Position numbers and translations under genes: made by a program. From Pelagimonas sp017744045 (lineage in GTDB: Bacteria > Pseudomonadota > Alphaproteobacteria > Rhodobacterales > Rhodobacteraceae), in the NCBI RefSeq assembly GCF_017744045.1, contig NZ_JAGHRD010000014.1: a DNA stretch of 64,000 nt, one strand, 5' to 3'. Numbering within the stretch: position 1 is the first letter of the stretch; each line of letters starts with the position of its first letter. Below, piece by piece: positions 15,137-23,617 of this stretch. The notes beneath the pieces were generated by a model that saw nothing but the letters and a program-made list of their open reading frames with translations, did not search any database and was not told the origin of the DNA.

Positions 15137-16015
15137 CTATTCCTGCGTGCCTGCCGCAGGGATGCCGCCCTTGCGGTAACTTGTGATACCAATACCTTCC
15201 AACTGGTCCATTGCTGGGCCCGTTATTCGTTCCGAGTGACCAATGAACAATAAACCACCTGGAACCAAGAGATCGCAAAATCTCTTCCACAGTTTCTGTT
15301 GCGTCGGTTGATCGAAGTAAATCGCCACGTTTCGGCAAAAGATCACGTCAAATTTTCCGCTAAACGGCCAGTCGGAGATTAAATTTAATTCATTAAACGT
15401 AATTAGACGTTTTAGGTCGTCCGATACGTCAAAGGTCTGTCCTGCTGAATCCGTCTTGGTCCATTTGTTTTGGAAAGATTGTGGAATTCCTTTCAGTTCT
15501 TCGACGTTGTAAGTTCCTTTCCGCGCTTTTTCGACAATCTTGGGGTCAATATCAGTGGCCAAAATTTTCAGATCCAGATTATGCGCGTTCGGGAGCTTGT
15601 CGAGAACTGTCATGGCCAGAGAGTAAGGTTCCGGCCCAGCAGAGCACCCCGCAGACCAAATTCGGCCACGGTCTCCCTTTTGGACCCTGGCGATAATGGC
15701 CGGTAGGTACTCATCTCGTAACGTGTCAAAGTGGTGGTTTTCCCGAAAGAAACTTGTAACATTGGTGGTTAGAGCTGAGATCAGTTCAAACTTTTCAGCG
15801 TCTTCACCTGGTTTTCCGAGCAGAGACAAATAATCAGGAAAGCAGGAAACACCGCGTGCTTTCAATCGCTTGGATAAGCGAGAATAGACGAGTGGCTTCT
15901 TGCTTTCAGCAAGATCCAGTCCAAACTGGGATTTCGCCAATGTCGCAAGCGACCTGAAATCCTCATTGCTGAACGGGATGTCTTGAACTTTGACTGCTGC
16001 GGGTGCTGAGTTCAT
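15137..16015 (-). CDS. cheR: Chemotaxis protein methyltransferase CheR
   Basis: 292 residues. The N-terminal helical CheR domain (ALTTNVTSFFRENHHF) is followed by an AdoMet-binding fold: RIWSAGCSAGPEPYSLAM, ILATDID, and VIFCRNVAIYF with GGLLFIGHSE near the end. It methylates receptor glutamates, opposing CheB. It overlaps cheW by 4 bases. No TPR or pentapeptide-receptor-binding extension is seen. Confidence 0.95.
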   Translation of the reverse strand: MNSAPAAVKVQDIPFSNEDFRSLATLAKSQFGLDLAESKKPLVYSRLSKRLKARGVSCFPDYLSLLGKPGEDAEKFELISALTTNVTSFFRENHHFDTLRDEYLPAIIARVQKGDRGRIWSAGCSAGPEPYSLAMTVLDKLPNAHNLDLKILATDIDPKIVEKARKGTYNVEELKGIPQSFQNKWTKTDSAGQTFDVSDDLKRLITFNELNLISDWPFSGKFDVIFCRNVAIYFDQPTQQKLWKRFCDLLVPGGLLFIGHSERITGPAMDQLEGIGITSYRKGGIPAAGTQE

Positions 16016-16479
16016 TGGGCGACCCCGGCGGAGTGTTCCAGAACAGCGTCCAGGTTGACGACGCGCACCATTGTTTCATCTACGGAAATCATTCCGCGAA
16101 TGCTGTGCCGAGTTGCTTCGGACTTAATATCAGGCGTTTCCTGAATGGCGCTCTTTTCGACTGAGAGAATTTCCGAGACGGATTCAACCAATAAACCGAT
16201 CGTCGTTCCTTCGACAGCGGCGACGATAACGACATTTCGTTCATTTGCCGGGGTTTTCCCAAGGCCGAATCGTGCGGACAGGTCGAAGATTGGAATGACC
16301 GCTCCGCGCAAATTCATAACCCCCAGCACATCTGTTGGTGTATGAGGGAGTGCTGTTACCGGGGTCCAGCGCCTGATTTCACGAATTTGGGTGATTTCAA
16401 GGCAGTAGTTTTGCCCGCCCGCTGAAAAGGTAATGAACTCGAACTGTGTATCAGCCAGTGCTTCTGCTGTTTCAGGCAT
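16012..16479 (-). CDS. cheW: Chemotaxis coupling protein CheW
   Basis: 155 residues; the ATG at 16479 is chosen because GGAG lies 7 bases upstream, and the gene then overlaps the cheA end by 8 bases. The body is a single CheW domain: FITFSAGGQNYCLEI, the REIRRWTPVTALPHTP loop, VLGVMNLRGAVIPIFDL and VSEILSV. It bridges receptors and CheA. Confidence 0.95.
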   Translation of the reverse strand: MPETAEALADTQFEFITFSAGGQNYCLEITQIREIRRWTPVTALPHTPTDVLGVMNLRGAVIPIFDLSARFGLGKTPANERNVVIVAAVEGTTIGLLVESVSEILSVEKSAIQETPDIKSEATRHSIRGMISVDETMVRVVNLDAVLEHSAGVAQ

Positions 16480-18691
16480 GACGTAGCTCCATGTTTGTAT
16501 TTTGCCCAAATGGATCAAGCGGGTTGGAATGGGCAAGCTTGATCAATTCTTCTGGATCAAGGATCAAAGCAATCTTGCCATCCCCAAGGATGGTGGCTGC
16601 TGAGACGCCCGGGATGGCTGTGTAGTTGCTTTCGAGACTCTTGATGACGACTTGCCTCTGGTCGTGAATGGCTGAGACGCGCAATGCGGTCAGGTCCTGA
16701 GATTCCGTTGCCACCAGCAACAGAATTCCGTTCCTTTCTTTCCGCTCTTCTTCGGTCAGCCCCAGGCTATCTGCGACATCGACGATCGGAACATAGGCTC
16801 CGCGCACGCTGACGACTTGGCTATCGGTCCCAACCACGTGGATATCTTTGGCGTTTGGTCGAATGGTTTCCAGGATGGAAGAGATAGGGATGACCATGGT
16901 TTGGTTGCCCACGGAAATCACGAACCCATCCATCACCGCCAGAGTCAAAGGAAGCACGATGGTAAAGGTTGTGCCCTTTCCTGGTGTTGACGTGATTGAT
17001 ACGCGGCCGCCCAAGGCCTGGACCGCATTCTTAACAACGTCCATTCCGACACCGCGGCCGGACAAGTTGGAAACTTGGCCAGCGGTTGAAAAGCCTGGTA
17101 GGAACAACAAGTTGTCGATTTCGGGTTCCGACAGTTCCACTTCAGGGCTGACTAGGTTTTTCTCGATGGCTTTGGCCAGGATCCGGTCCCGGTTCAACCC
17201 GGCACCATCATCCGAAATTTCGATGAAAACACTCCCCGAGCGATGTGCGGCGGATAGGCGGATGGTTCCCACTGCATCTTTGCCTGCGGCTTCGCGGATT
17301 TCTGCGGTTTCCAACCCATGGTCAACCGCGTTGCGGATCATATGAGTCAGTGGATCTGCCAAACGCTCAATAACAGTTTTGTCCACTTCTGTGGAATCAC
17401 CGACGGTTACCAGTTTCGCCTTTTTGTGGGTAGCGTCCGAAGCTTCCCTGACAATACGCGACATGCGCTGGAACAGTGGTTTCACCGGTTGCGCGCGAAT
17501 CGCCATGACACCTTCCTGGATGTCGCGCGCCAGCAGTTTGTAGGCTTCCAACTCATTCGTCAGATGTGCGACCGTCGGCAGGTCCAACTCTTCGATGCGC
17601 TGAGAGATCATCGCTTGGTTGATGATCAACTCGCCAACCGTGTTAATCAACCTGTCGACCCGATCTAGGTCCACCCGAAGCGTCGGTTTAGGCCCACGTG
17701 CTTCCTTAGGGGCTGCGGCGGCCACATTGGGCGCTGCTGCCGGGGCAGGGGTTTCTTCCTTTGGGCTTGGCGCTGGCGCTGCTGGCGCAGGCGCAGCTGA
17801 GGCGGCATCCGCCGATGGCGGAGAAGGAATCTCTTCAGCTGTGGGTTGTTCTATAGGGGCAGCAGGCTCAGGTTCTGGTTCTTCTGCGACTTCCTCGGCC
17901 TTTGGAGCGGGTGAGGTTTCTGGACTCAGCGAAATTGACAGGTCGCAGAGACCATCAACGAATTCGAATACCTCCTGAATGGTGGTTTCGCTCTCCGTAG
18001 TCTTTAGAGACATGGTCCAGGCAATTACTGCATCATTGGGATCGAAGGAGTCAAAGCTGGGCAGTTTGCTCAGATCAGCTTCGACCTTAAGCTCGCCTAG
18101 TTCTGCAAGCGCATCGAACAGCAAAAGGGGCTCATGCCCGTTCTCGTACAATGTGCGCTCAGGCTTAAACTGAATGTCGAAGCAGTATTCTGTTTCTGTG
18201 TCAGCAGCTTCGTCCTCATCCGAGATATCAATATCCGGAATCTCAATGGCTGCCGGGCCGTCAAAATCCAAAGTCACCGCGTCAAAGCTGAACTCTTCTG
18301 CAGCGGCGTCTGACCCCAGATAGCTTTCAAGTTCCTTGACGATTGCGGTTTCCGCACTTGGATCCAGGTCCGTTCCGTCGCGGGCAGAGGCCACTAGGTC
18401 GGAAAGCTGGTCACCGGACCGGTGAAACAGCGCCATCAGCTTTTCGTCAACGGCCAGTTCGCGGTCGCGTACCTTGTCCATAACCGTTTCAAACGTATGG
18501 GCAAAATTGACAAGACGATCTAGGGCGAAGGCTCCTGCGCCGCCCTTGATGGAATGTACCGAACGGAAGACCGCATTGATGACTTCCATGTCATCACTGG
18601 CCTCTTCCATTTGCGAAAGCCCCTCGACCAATGCCTCGAGCAGTTCTTCGCATTCTTCAAAGAAAGTATCGCGGATCGAGTTCATGGACAT
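16472..18691 (-). CDS. cheA: Chemotaxis histidine kinase CheA
   Basis: 739 residues. The N-terminal HPt domain carries the phosphorylated His46 (VFRSVHSIKGGAGAF). An acidic P2-like region and a long Ala/Pro/Glu linker (about 255-330) follow. Then come the dimerisation helices (NTVGELIINQAMISQRIEEL), the ATPase core with VDHGLE, DDGAGLN and GRGVGMDVV boxes, and a C-terminal CheW-like domain. It is the central kinase of the operon. Its start overlaps the stop of cheY (TAATG). Confidence 0.96.
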   Translation of the reverse strand: MSMNSIRDTFFEECEELLEALVEGLSQMEEASDDMEVINAVFRSVHSIKGGAGAFALDRLVNFAHTFETVMDKVRDRELAVDEKLMALFHRSGDQLSDLVASARDGTDLDPSAETAIVKELESYLGSDAAAEEFSFDAVTLDFDGPAAIEIPDIDISDEDEAADTETEYCFDIQFKPERTLYENGHEPLLLFDALAELGELKVEADLSKLPSFDSFDPNDAVIAWTMSLKTTESETTIQEVFEFVDGLCDLSISLSPETSPAPKAEEVAEEPEPEPAAPIEQPTAEEIPSPPSADAASAAPAPAAPAPSPKEETPAPAAAPNVAAAAPKEARGPKPTLRVDLDRVDRLINTVGELIINQAMISQRIEELDLPTVAHLTNELEAYKLLARDIQEGVMAIRAQPVKPLFQRMSRIVREASDATHKKAKLVTVGDSTEVDKTVIERLADPLTHMIRNAVDHGLETAEIREAAGKDAVGTIRLSAAHRSGSVFIEISDDGAGLNRDRILAKAIEKNLVSPEVELSEPEIDNLLFLPGFSTAGQVSNLSGRGVGMDVVKNAVQALGGRVSITSTPGKGTTFTIVLPLTLAVMDGFVISVGNQTMVIPISSILETIRPNAKDIHVVGTDSQVVSVRGAYVPIVDVADSLGLTEEERKERNGILLLVATESQDLTALRVSAIHDQRQVVIKSLESNYTAIPGVSAATILGDGKIALILDPEELIKLAHSNPLDPFGQNTNMELRHA

Positions 18692-19065
18692 TAGCTTACG
18701 TGTCCTGTCAGCCGCCGTAGAACAGATACCAGCGAGGTGTCGTCAAACGGTTTTACAATCCAGCCAGTTGCCCCGGCCGTACGCGCCCGAGCCTTGAGGT
18801 CGTCCGAGCTTTCGGTTGTTAACACAAGAATGGGGACATTGGTCCGGTTGGGACCGCTGCGCAGATTGTCGATGACACCAAAGCCGTCCATTTTCGGCAT
18901 ATTGATGTCCGTAATGACCACGTCAGGGTCAACGTCAGGGAAGACTTCGACGCCTTCTTGACCGTCGCAAGCGGAATGAAATTCAAATCCGGCGCTTTCC
19001 AGTGAGACCCGCAGCAAGTTTCGGATGGTGCGCGAGTCGTCAATCGCCAACACTTTTGTGGTCAT
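18691..19065 (-). CDS. cheY: CheY-type response regulator (first copy)
   Basis: 124 residues. Asp9-Asp10 (LAIDDSRTIR), Asp53 (VVITDINMPKMDG), Thr-Thr in LVLTTES and Lys105 (IVKPFDD) complete the receiver active site. The FGVIDNLR and ATGWIVKPF segments are typical of the CheY located immediately upstream of CheA in alphaproteobacteria. It overlaps both neighbours (1 and 4 bases). Confidence 0.94.
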   Translation of the reverse strand: MTTKVLAIDDSRTIRNLLRVSLESAGFEFHSACDGQEGVEVFPDVDPDVVITDINMPKMDGFGVIDNLRSGPNRTNVPILVLTTESSDDLKARARTAGATGWIVKPFDDTSLVSVLRRLTGHVS

Positions 19066-19346
19066 TGCGGTTTCTCCTTGTCGAAATATTCGGCGTCCAG
19101 GCCCAGCCGTTCGAGCCCTTCTCGAAATGAGGGTGACATGTCAGTGACGGTGAAATCCGAGCCGTCCGCCATCCATTGTTGTTCGGCGACCAGCAAAAGC
19201 TGCAAACGGTGTGAATCCAGGCGTCGCACCTCGCGGGCGGACACGGTCACCGGATGGTTTCGCGCGCTCAATAGAAACGGCACTAACGGGTCTTCACCTG
19301 ACCTGGCACGGGCGGATCCCAAGGCATGGAAATGGATATCTGGCAT
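19062..19346 (-). CDS. STAS-domain protein, first gene of the che operon
   Basis: 94 residues. A short STAS-like alpha/beta layout is visible: VTVSAREVRRLDSHRLQLLLVAEQQW then DFTVTDMSPSFREGLERLGL, resembling anti-sigma-factor antagonists. The Ser of the canonical DSSG phosphorylation loop corresponds to LDSHR. Such small STAS proteins often lead che operons in this family. It overlaps cheY by 4 bases. The exact start is not certain. Confidence 0.7.
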   Translation of the reverse strand: MPDIHFHALGSARARSGEDPLVPFLLSARNHPVTVSAREVRRLDSHRLQLLLVAEQQWMADGSDFTVTDMSPSFREGLERLGLDAEYFDKEKPQ

Positions 19347-19497
19347 CGTGATACTGCTTCCCTTTCGGCACCAATTGCGCCGATCTCACGGCACGTCTGA
19401 TGCCTCTCAGGAATACGCGCGCTGTCTTAACAAAGCGTTCTGCTTTCTCGGGATCTGTTCAATTCGAACGATCTCCTGCTGAGGGACGAAAAAACCA

Positions 19498-19535
19498 GTA
19501 AAAACAACAAAGGCCGGTCAGATTTGACCGGCCTT
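19498..19535 (-). terminator. Intrinsic terminator after fadB
   Basis: Stem AAGGCCGGTCA (19510-19520) with TGACCGGCCTT (19525-19535), 11 bp and a 4-base loop. Read on the minus strand the hairpin is followed by TGTTGTTTTTAC, a U-rich tail. It separates the fad operon from the downstream che operon. Confidence 0.88.
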
Positions 19536-19569
19536 ACACCCTGGATTAACTCTAGAAAGGTGATTTTTA

Positions 19570-21765
19570 TTAGGCGGCTTCCGTCTTTTTGCCAAAGCGT
19601 CCGTAAAAACTTTGGCCTTTTTGCGCCATGTCGCGCAGCAGGTCCGGGCAAGCGAAACGCTCCCCATAGGCTGCAGAGAGTTGATCACAGCGCTCAGCCG
19701 CATATTCAGAGCCGATCATGTCCAGCCAGCTCAGCGGGCCACCGGACCAAGGCGCAAAGCCCCAACCCAAGATCGCGCCCACATCACCTTCGCGAATATC
19801 CATCAGAACGTTCTCTTCCAAAGCGCGAACCGCTTCGAGAACCTGGGCGAAGAGCAGGCGGTGCTGAACTTCGATCAGGTCCGGCTGTGTCTCCGCAGGG
19901 GCGTATTTGTCTGCCAACTCGGCCCAGAGGCCTTGACGTTTGCCTTTCTCATCATAGGCATAGAACCCCGCATTGGCCTTGCGACCCAACCGGCCTTCAT
20001 CCGCCATCCAGAACAGGATCTCGTCGCAGGCATCGTCATAGGCATCGCCCATCGCCGCCTTGGTGGCTTTGGCAATCTTGACGCCCAGATCGATCGAAGT
20101 CTCGTCGGTCAGCTGCAACGGACCCAGCGGCATGCCAACCATCTTGGCAGCGTTTTCAATCAACGCCGGCTCGACGCCTTCGGTGACCATGCGGATCCCT
20201 TCGTTGATATAAGGAATGATGCAGCGGTTCGCGTAGAAGAAGCGCGCGTCATTTACAACGATGGGTGTTTTGCGGATCTGATGCACATAATCGAGCGATT
20301 TGGCCACCGCGCGATCACCGGTTTCCTTGCCTTTGATGATCTCAACCAGTGCCATTTTCTCAACCGGCGAGAAGAAATGGATGCCGATGAACTGCTCCGG
20401 GCGCTCAGAAGCCTTGGCCAGGTCCGAGATCGGTAGGGTCGACGTGTTGGTGGCAAAAATGCAATCCTCACCGACAATCGCCTCAACTTTCTTGGTCATC
20501 TCGGCCTTGACGCCCACATCCTCAAACACCGCTTCGATGATCAGATCGCAACCCTTGAGGGCGTCTAGATCCGTAGTGGCTGTGATGCGCGACAGCAGCG
20601 CTTCTTTTTTTTCTTCGGTGATCTTTTTACGCTTAATGCCCTTATCGGCATAGCTCGCGGTATAGGCCTTGCCGCGATCTGCAGCCTCCTGGTTCTGGTC
20701 GATCAGCACGACCTCGATCCCGGCCTGGGCCGAGACCAGCGCGATACCGGCCCCCATCATGCCCGCGCCAAGAACCCCCACCTTCTTAACCGATTGATCA
20801 GGCACAGCCGCGGGGCGCACGGCACCTTTGTCTAGCGCTTCCTTGTTGATGAACAAAGAGCGGATCATGTTGCCCGAGCTGGGGTTCATCAAGACATTGG
20901 TGAACCAGCGCGCTTCGATCTTGAGAGCGGTATCAAAGGGCACCAGCGCGCCTTCGTAAACCGCTGACAGCATCGCCTTGGCGGCTGGGTAAACGCCCTT
21001 GGTCTTGCCATTGACCATGGCCGAAGCCCCAACAAAGGTCATAAAGCCTGCCGGGTGGTAGGGGGCACCGCCGGGCATTTTGTAGCCCTTGGCATCCCAA
21101 GGCTTCAGGATATCGGCGTCCTTGGCGTTCAACACCCAGTCCTTGGCAGCGGCGAGAGGCTCCTCGACAACTTCGTCAATCAGACCAGCGGCCTTGGCTT
21201 TCTTGGGATCAGACAGCTTGCCCTCGAGCAGGTAAGGAGAGGCCGCCATCGCGCCCATCTTGCGCGCCAGACGTGTGGTACCGCCAGCTCCGGGGAAAAT
21301 ACCGACCATGACCTCTGGCAGGCCGATTTTGGCCTTGGGATTGTCCGCGCAGAAAATGCGATGCGTGGACAGAGGCAATTCCAAACCAATGCCAAGCGCG
21401 GTGCCGGGCAGGGCAGCCGCAATCGGCTTGCCGCCTTTGTTGGTCTTGGGGTCCATGCCCGCGCGTTCGATCTTGCGCAGCACGCCATGCATGGCCATCA
21501 CGCCGTCAAAGACGCCTTGGGCCGGGTTGTCGCCCGCCATTTCTTTCATCTTGGCGATGATGTTCAGATCCATCCCAGCGGCAAAGCTATCTTTGCCCGA
21601 GGTGATTACGATGCCTTTGACGGCCTCATCGGCCAGAGCATCATCAACCTGGTCACTCAGCGCCTGCAAGGCTTCGGTGCTGAGAACGTTCATGGACTTG
21701 CCTTTGACGTCCCAAGTGATGACTGCGACGCCGTCCGCGCCTTTTTCCATTGTGAAATCGGTCAC
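19570..21765 (-). CDS. fadB: Fatty-acid oxidation multifunctional protein (enoyl-CoA hydratase / 3-hydroxyacyl-CoA dehydrogenase)
   Basis: 731 residues. The GTG at 21765 is chosen because it overlaps the upstream stop (GTGA) and gives the family N-terminus. Residues 1-190 are a crotonase fold (SGKDSFAAGMDLN, LPEVMVGIFPGAGGTTRL). From about 310 comes the NAD-binding hydroxyacyl-CoA dehydrogenase (GVLGAGMMGAGIALVSAQ, ATNTSTLPISDLA, GIHFFSPVEKM), with a C-terminal pair of helical domains. It performs steps two and three of beta-oxidation. It closes an operon with fadA and three small genes. Confidence 0.95.
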   Translation of the reverse strand: MTDFTMEKGADGVAVITWDVKGKSMNVLSTEALQALSDQVDDALADEAVKGIVITSGKDSFAAGMDLNIIAKMKEMAGDNPAQGVFDGVMAMHGVLRKIERAGMDPKTNKGGKPIAAALPGTALGIGLELPLSTHRIFCADNPKAKIGLPEVMVGIFPGAGGTTRLARKMGAMAASPYLLEGKLSDPKKAKAAGLIDEVVEEPLAAAKDWVLNAKDADILKPWDAKGYKMPGGAPYHPAGFMTFVGASAMVNGKTKGVYPAAKAMLSAVYEGALVPFDTALKIEARWFTNVLMNPSSGNMIRSLFINKEALDKGAVRPAAVPDQSVKKVGVLGAGMMGAGIALVSAQAGIEVVLIDQNQEAADRGKAYTASYADKGIKRKKITEEKKEALLSRITATTDLDALKGCDLIIEAVFEDVGVKAEMTKKVEAIVGEDCIFATNTSTLPISDLAKASERPEQFIGIHFFSPVEKMALVEIIKGKETGDRAVAKSLDYVHQIRKTPIVVNDARFFYANRCIIPYINEGIRMVTEGVEPALIENAAKMVGMPLGPLQLTDETSIDLGVKIAKATKAAMGDAYDDACDEILFWMADEGRLGRKANAGFYAYDEKGKRQGLWAELADKYAPAETQPDLIEVQHRLLFAQVLEAVRALEENVLMDIREGDVGAILGWGFAPWSGGPLSWLDMIGSEYAAERCDQLSAAYGERFACPDLLRDMAQKGQSFYGRFGKKTEAA

Positions 21766-22199
21766 TTTTCTTTTTCTCCCGATAGGTATGGGTGTTTGCC
21801 GGTCCATTGATGGTGTCCCAGCGCGTTCAAGATGGATGACATGCGCCAAACGCCATCATCCGGGTGTAAGAGGGCCGAAGCCGTATAAGGGTCGCGGATG
21901 CGTAACCCGTGATAGAGAAATTCGTTGTGATAGGTGGCGATCACGGTGCCATCCGGGCAGGTTTCGAAATTCACCGGCTTGCGAACGATCAGATCGTAAT
22001 GAATGGCTTCCTTGGCCTTGAGATAAAGGGCAAAATTCTCTTTGACCTCATCGTCGGTTGTCAGGGTGACCGGACCGCTTTGGGTGATCAAGGAAAACGG
22101 CAGACGGATACGCGCACGCCAACGGGAGACATCACCGATCAAAAACGGAACGGTGATATCTTCCAGAAAGGCTTCGAATTGCGCGTCGTCAAAGATCAT
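21762..22199 (-). CDS. NTF2/SnoaL-like protein in the fad operon
   Basis: 145 residues. The cone-like alpha+beta layout and segments FSLITQSGPVTLTTDDEVKENF, VIATYHNEFLYHG and GVWRMSSILNALG suggest an NTF2-like fold, a scaffold used by small isomerases, dehydratases and binding proteins. Catalytic residues cannot be assigned. It overlaps the fadB start by 4 bases, so its product is co-made with the multifunctional enzyme. It shares fold and end motif (MD/LNxxGHxxW) with the two-domain gene at 22725. Confidence 0.65.
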   Translation of the reverse strand: MIFDDAQFEAFLEDITVPFLIGDVSRWRARIRLPFSLITQSGPVTLTTDDEVKENFALYLKAKEAIHYDLIVRKPVNFETCPDGTVIATYHNEFLYHGLRIRDPYTASALLHPDDGVWRMSSILNALGHHQWTGKHPYLSGEKEK

Positions 22200-22201
22200 G
22201 G

Positions 22202-22663
22202 CTATTCCACGTCGCTGCCATCTTTGCGGGTGAACTGCATCTTCCCTCCGGCGACTTCGACCTTCATATCGATGTCGCTGTACCAGCCGGTTTCGGTTTC
22301 AGTGCGCGTTCCGACAACCAGGAAAACCCCATCCCGGTCCGATCGATTGACAATATGGTGACCGTTGCCGTCATTGGCTGGAAAGGCACAGCAATCGCCC
22401 GGAACAAGAGGCGTTTCGCCAGTGTCGTCGATCAAGGTCAGCGCCCCTTCGGTCACAATCAGAAACTCATCCTGTTTTTCGTGCCAATGCCTGAGCGAAG
22501 ACAGCGCTCCGGGGGCCAGCCTGACCAAGTTCGCGCCAAACTGGGTCAACCCACCGGCATCACCAACCCCCTGGCGGCTGCGGCCCGCCATCTGATCGGC
22601 GTACTTGGTGGGATAACTTGACCCGGTTCTGACCGGAACTTGGGAAAGATCTATCTTAGGCAT
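22202..22663 (-). CDS. Cupin-domain protein
   Basis: 153 residues, two bases from the NTF2-like gene. The first cupin motif is present as SLRHWHEKQDEFLIVTEG (two His and a Glu for metal) and the second as PANDGNGHHIVNRS with GDCCAFP before it. Small single-domain cupins of this type are usually metal-dependent enzymes or sugar/ligand sensors, and the substrate is not evident. The N-terminus includes YPTKYADQMAGRSRQ, common in cupins annotated as transcriptional auxiliaries. Confidence 0.8.
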   Translation of the reverse strand: MPKIDLSQVPVRTGSSYPTKYADQMAGRSRQGVGDAGGLTQFGANLVRLAPGALSSLRHWHEKQDEFLIVTEGALTLIDDTGETPLVPGDCCAFPANDGNGHHIVNRSDRDGVFLVVGTRTETETGWYSDIDMKVEVAGGKMQFTRKDGSDVE

Positions 22664-22724
22664 TGTTGAGATATCTCCTGATGAAACGGGTTGAGCGTGG
22701 GCTTGGAATAATGCGAGCGAATGG

Positions 22725-23609
22725 TCATGAGAGCGGCCTGTTCTTGTGCCAATCGCGATGCCCGATCACATTGTCCATCCGCGACAATTGCCAAAAACCT
22801 TTGCGCAGACGCTCAATCGTGATCGTAGATTCATAGGGTTCAACCACAAGGTTGGCTTGGCTCAGGACAAAGGTCCGGCAACGCCCAACCATACGGTTTT
22901 CCCCTTCAAGCGTGACATCCAACGGTTCGCGAATGATCTGGGTGACGTTATGCGCCTTGAAGGACACCATGTAATAGTCAAACTCGCGACGCAGCGCGTC
23001 TTCGGTTTCGAAAACAGTGGTCCCCTGTCCGGATGTGACCGTCAGAGGCAGAGCACAGGCCCGCAACCAGGCGTCAAAATCATTGCACAGCGCCGCCTGA
23101 GATAGCCAATTCAGGAACAACTGAAAACAGGACAGGTTAAAGCTGTGTTCGTCTTGAGAGGCTGTTTCGGCATGTGCACCGCTCTGATCGAAATCCGGCA
23201 AAACATCCCACTGCGCGCGCAAAATGGCCATGTCGGTCTCACTGACACGCCAAGCCCCGTCGCGAAATTCCAGTTTCATGCGGGCTAGAAAGGGCAGAAT
23301 GGCCGGCTCGTTACCGTGATAGGCGCGGACCGAATTAAACCCTTCGATTTCCGTTTCACTCAGGAAAATGGCGCTTTTGCACAGCCGATCAATCCTGGTG
23401 ATGCCTTTGTCTTGGATCGCATGCAGATATTGTGCCGCCCCCGTCTTTAGCGCGTCCTGGGACTCAATCCGGATATGGCTGTCAACGGTTCGCAAAACAT
23501 GCGGGACACTCATCCCCGCCACAAAGCGCGTCACATCACCCTCGATGATCGCCTTGGACAGCGGATCAAGGTGGCGTTGATAAAGCTCTATGGCGGAGAC
23601 ATGAGTCAT
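22725..23609 (-). CDS. Tandem NTF2/SnoaL-like protein
   Basis: 294 residues with two similar halves. Residues about 1-135 and 160-294 each have a helix, a long DALxxxAxxY segment and a final W(R/Q)(V/L)S motif. The second half ends DNVIGHRDW, like the single-domain neighbour at 21762. No catalytic residue is obvious. It sits 8 bases after fadA in the same operon and may be a duplicated, fused version of the neighbour. A role in processing a specific CoA ester is only an inference from context. Confidence 0.6.
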   Translation of the reverse strand: MTHVSAIELYQRHLDPLSKAIIEGDVTRFVAGMSVPHVLRTVDSHIRIESQDALKTGAAQYLHAIQDKGITRIDRLCKSAIFLSETEIEGFNSVRAYHGNEPAILPFLARMKLEFRDGAWRVSETDMAILRAQWDVLPDFDQSGAHAETASQDEHSFNLSCFQLFLNWLSQAALCNDFDAWLRACALPLTVTSGQGTTVFETEDALRREFDYYMVSFKAHNVTQIIREPLDVTLEGENRMVGRCRTFVLSQANLVVEPYESTITIERLRKGFWQLSRMDNVIGHRDWHKNRPLS

Positions 23610-23617
23610 GGGTGCCC

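Noticed and set aside
15137..15338. Small minus-strand frames overlapping cheR and cheY as extra genes
   Set aside because: They are off-frame shadows of cheR; operon overlaps are fully explained by the annotated genes.
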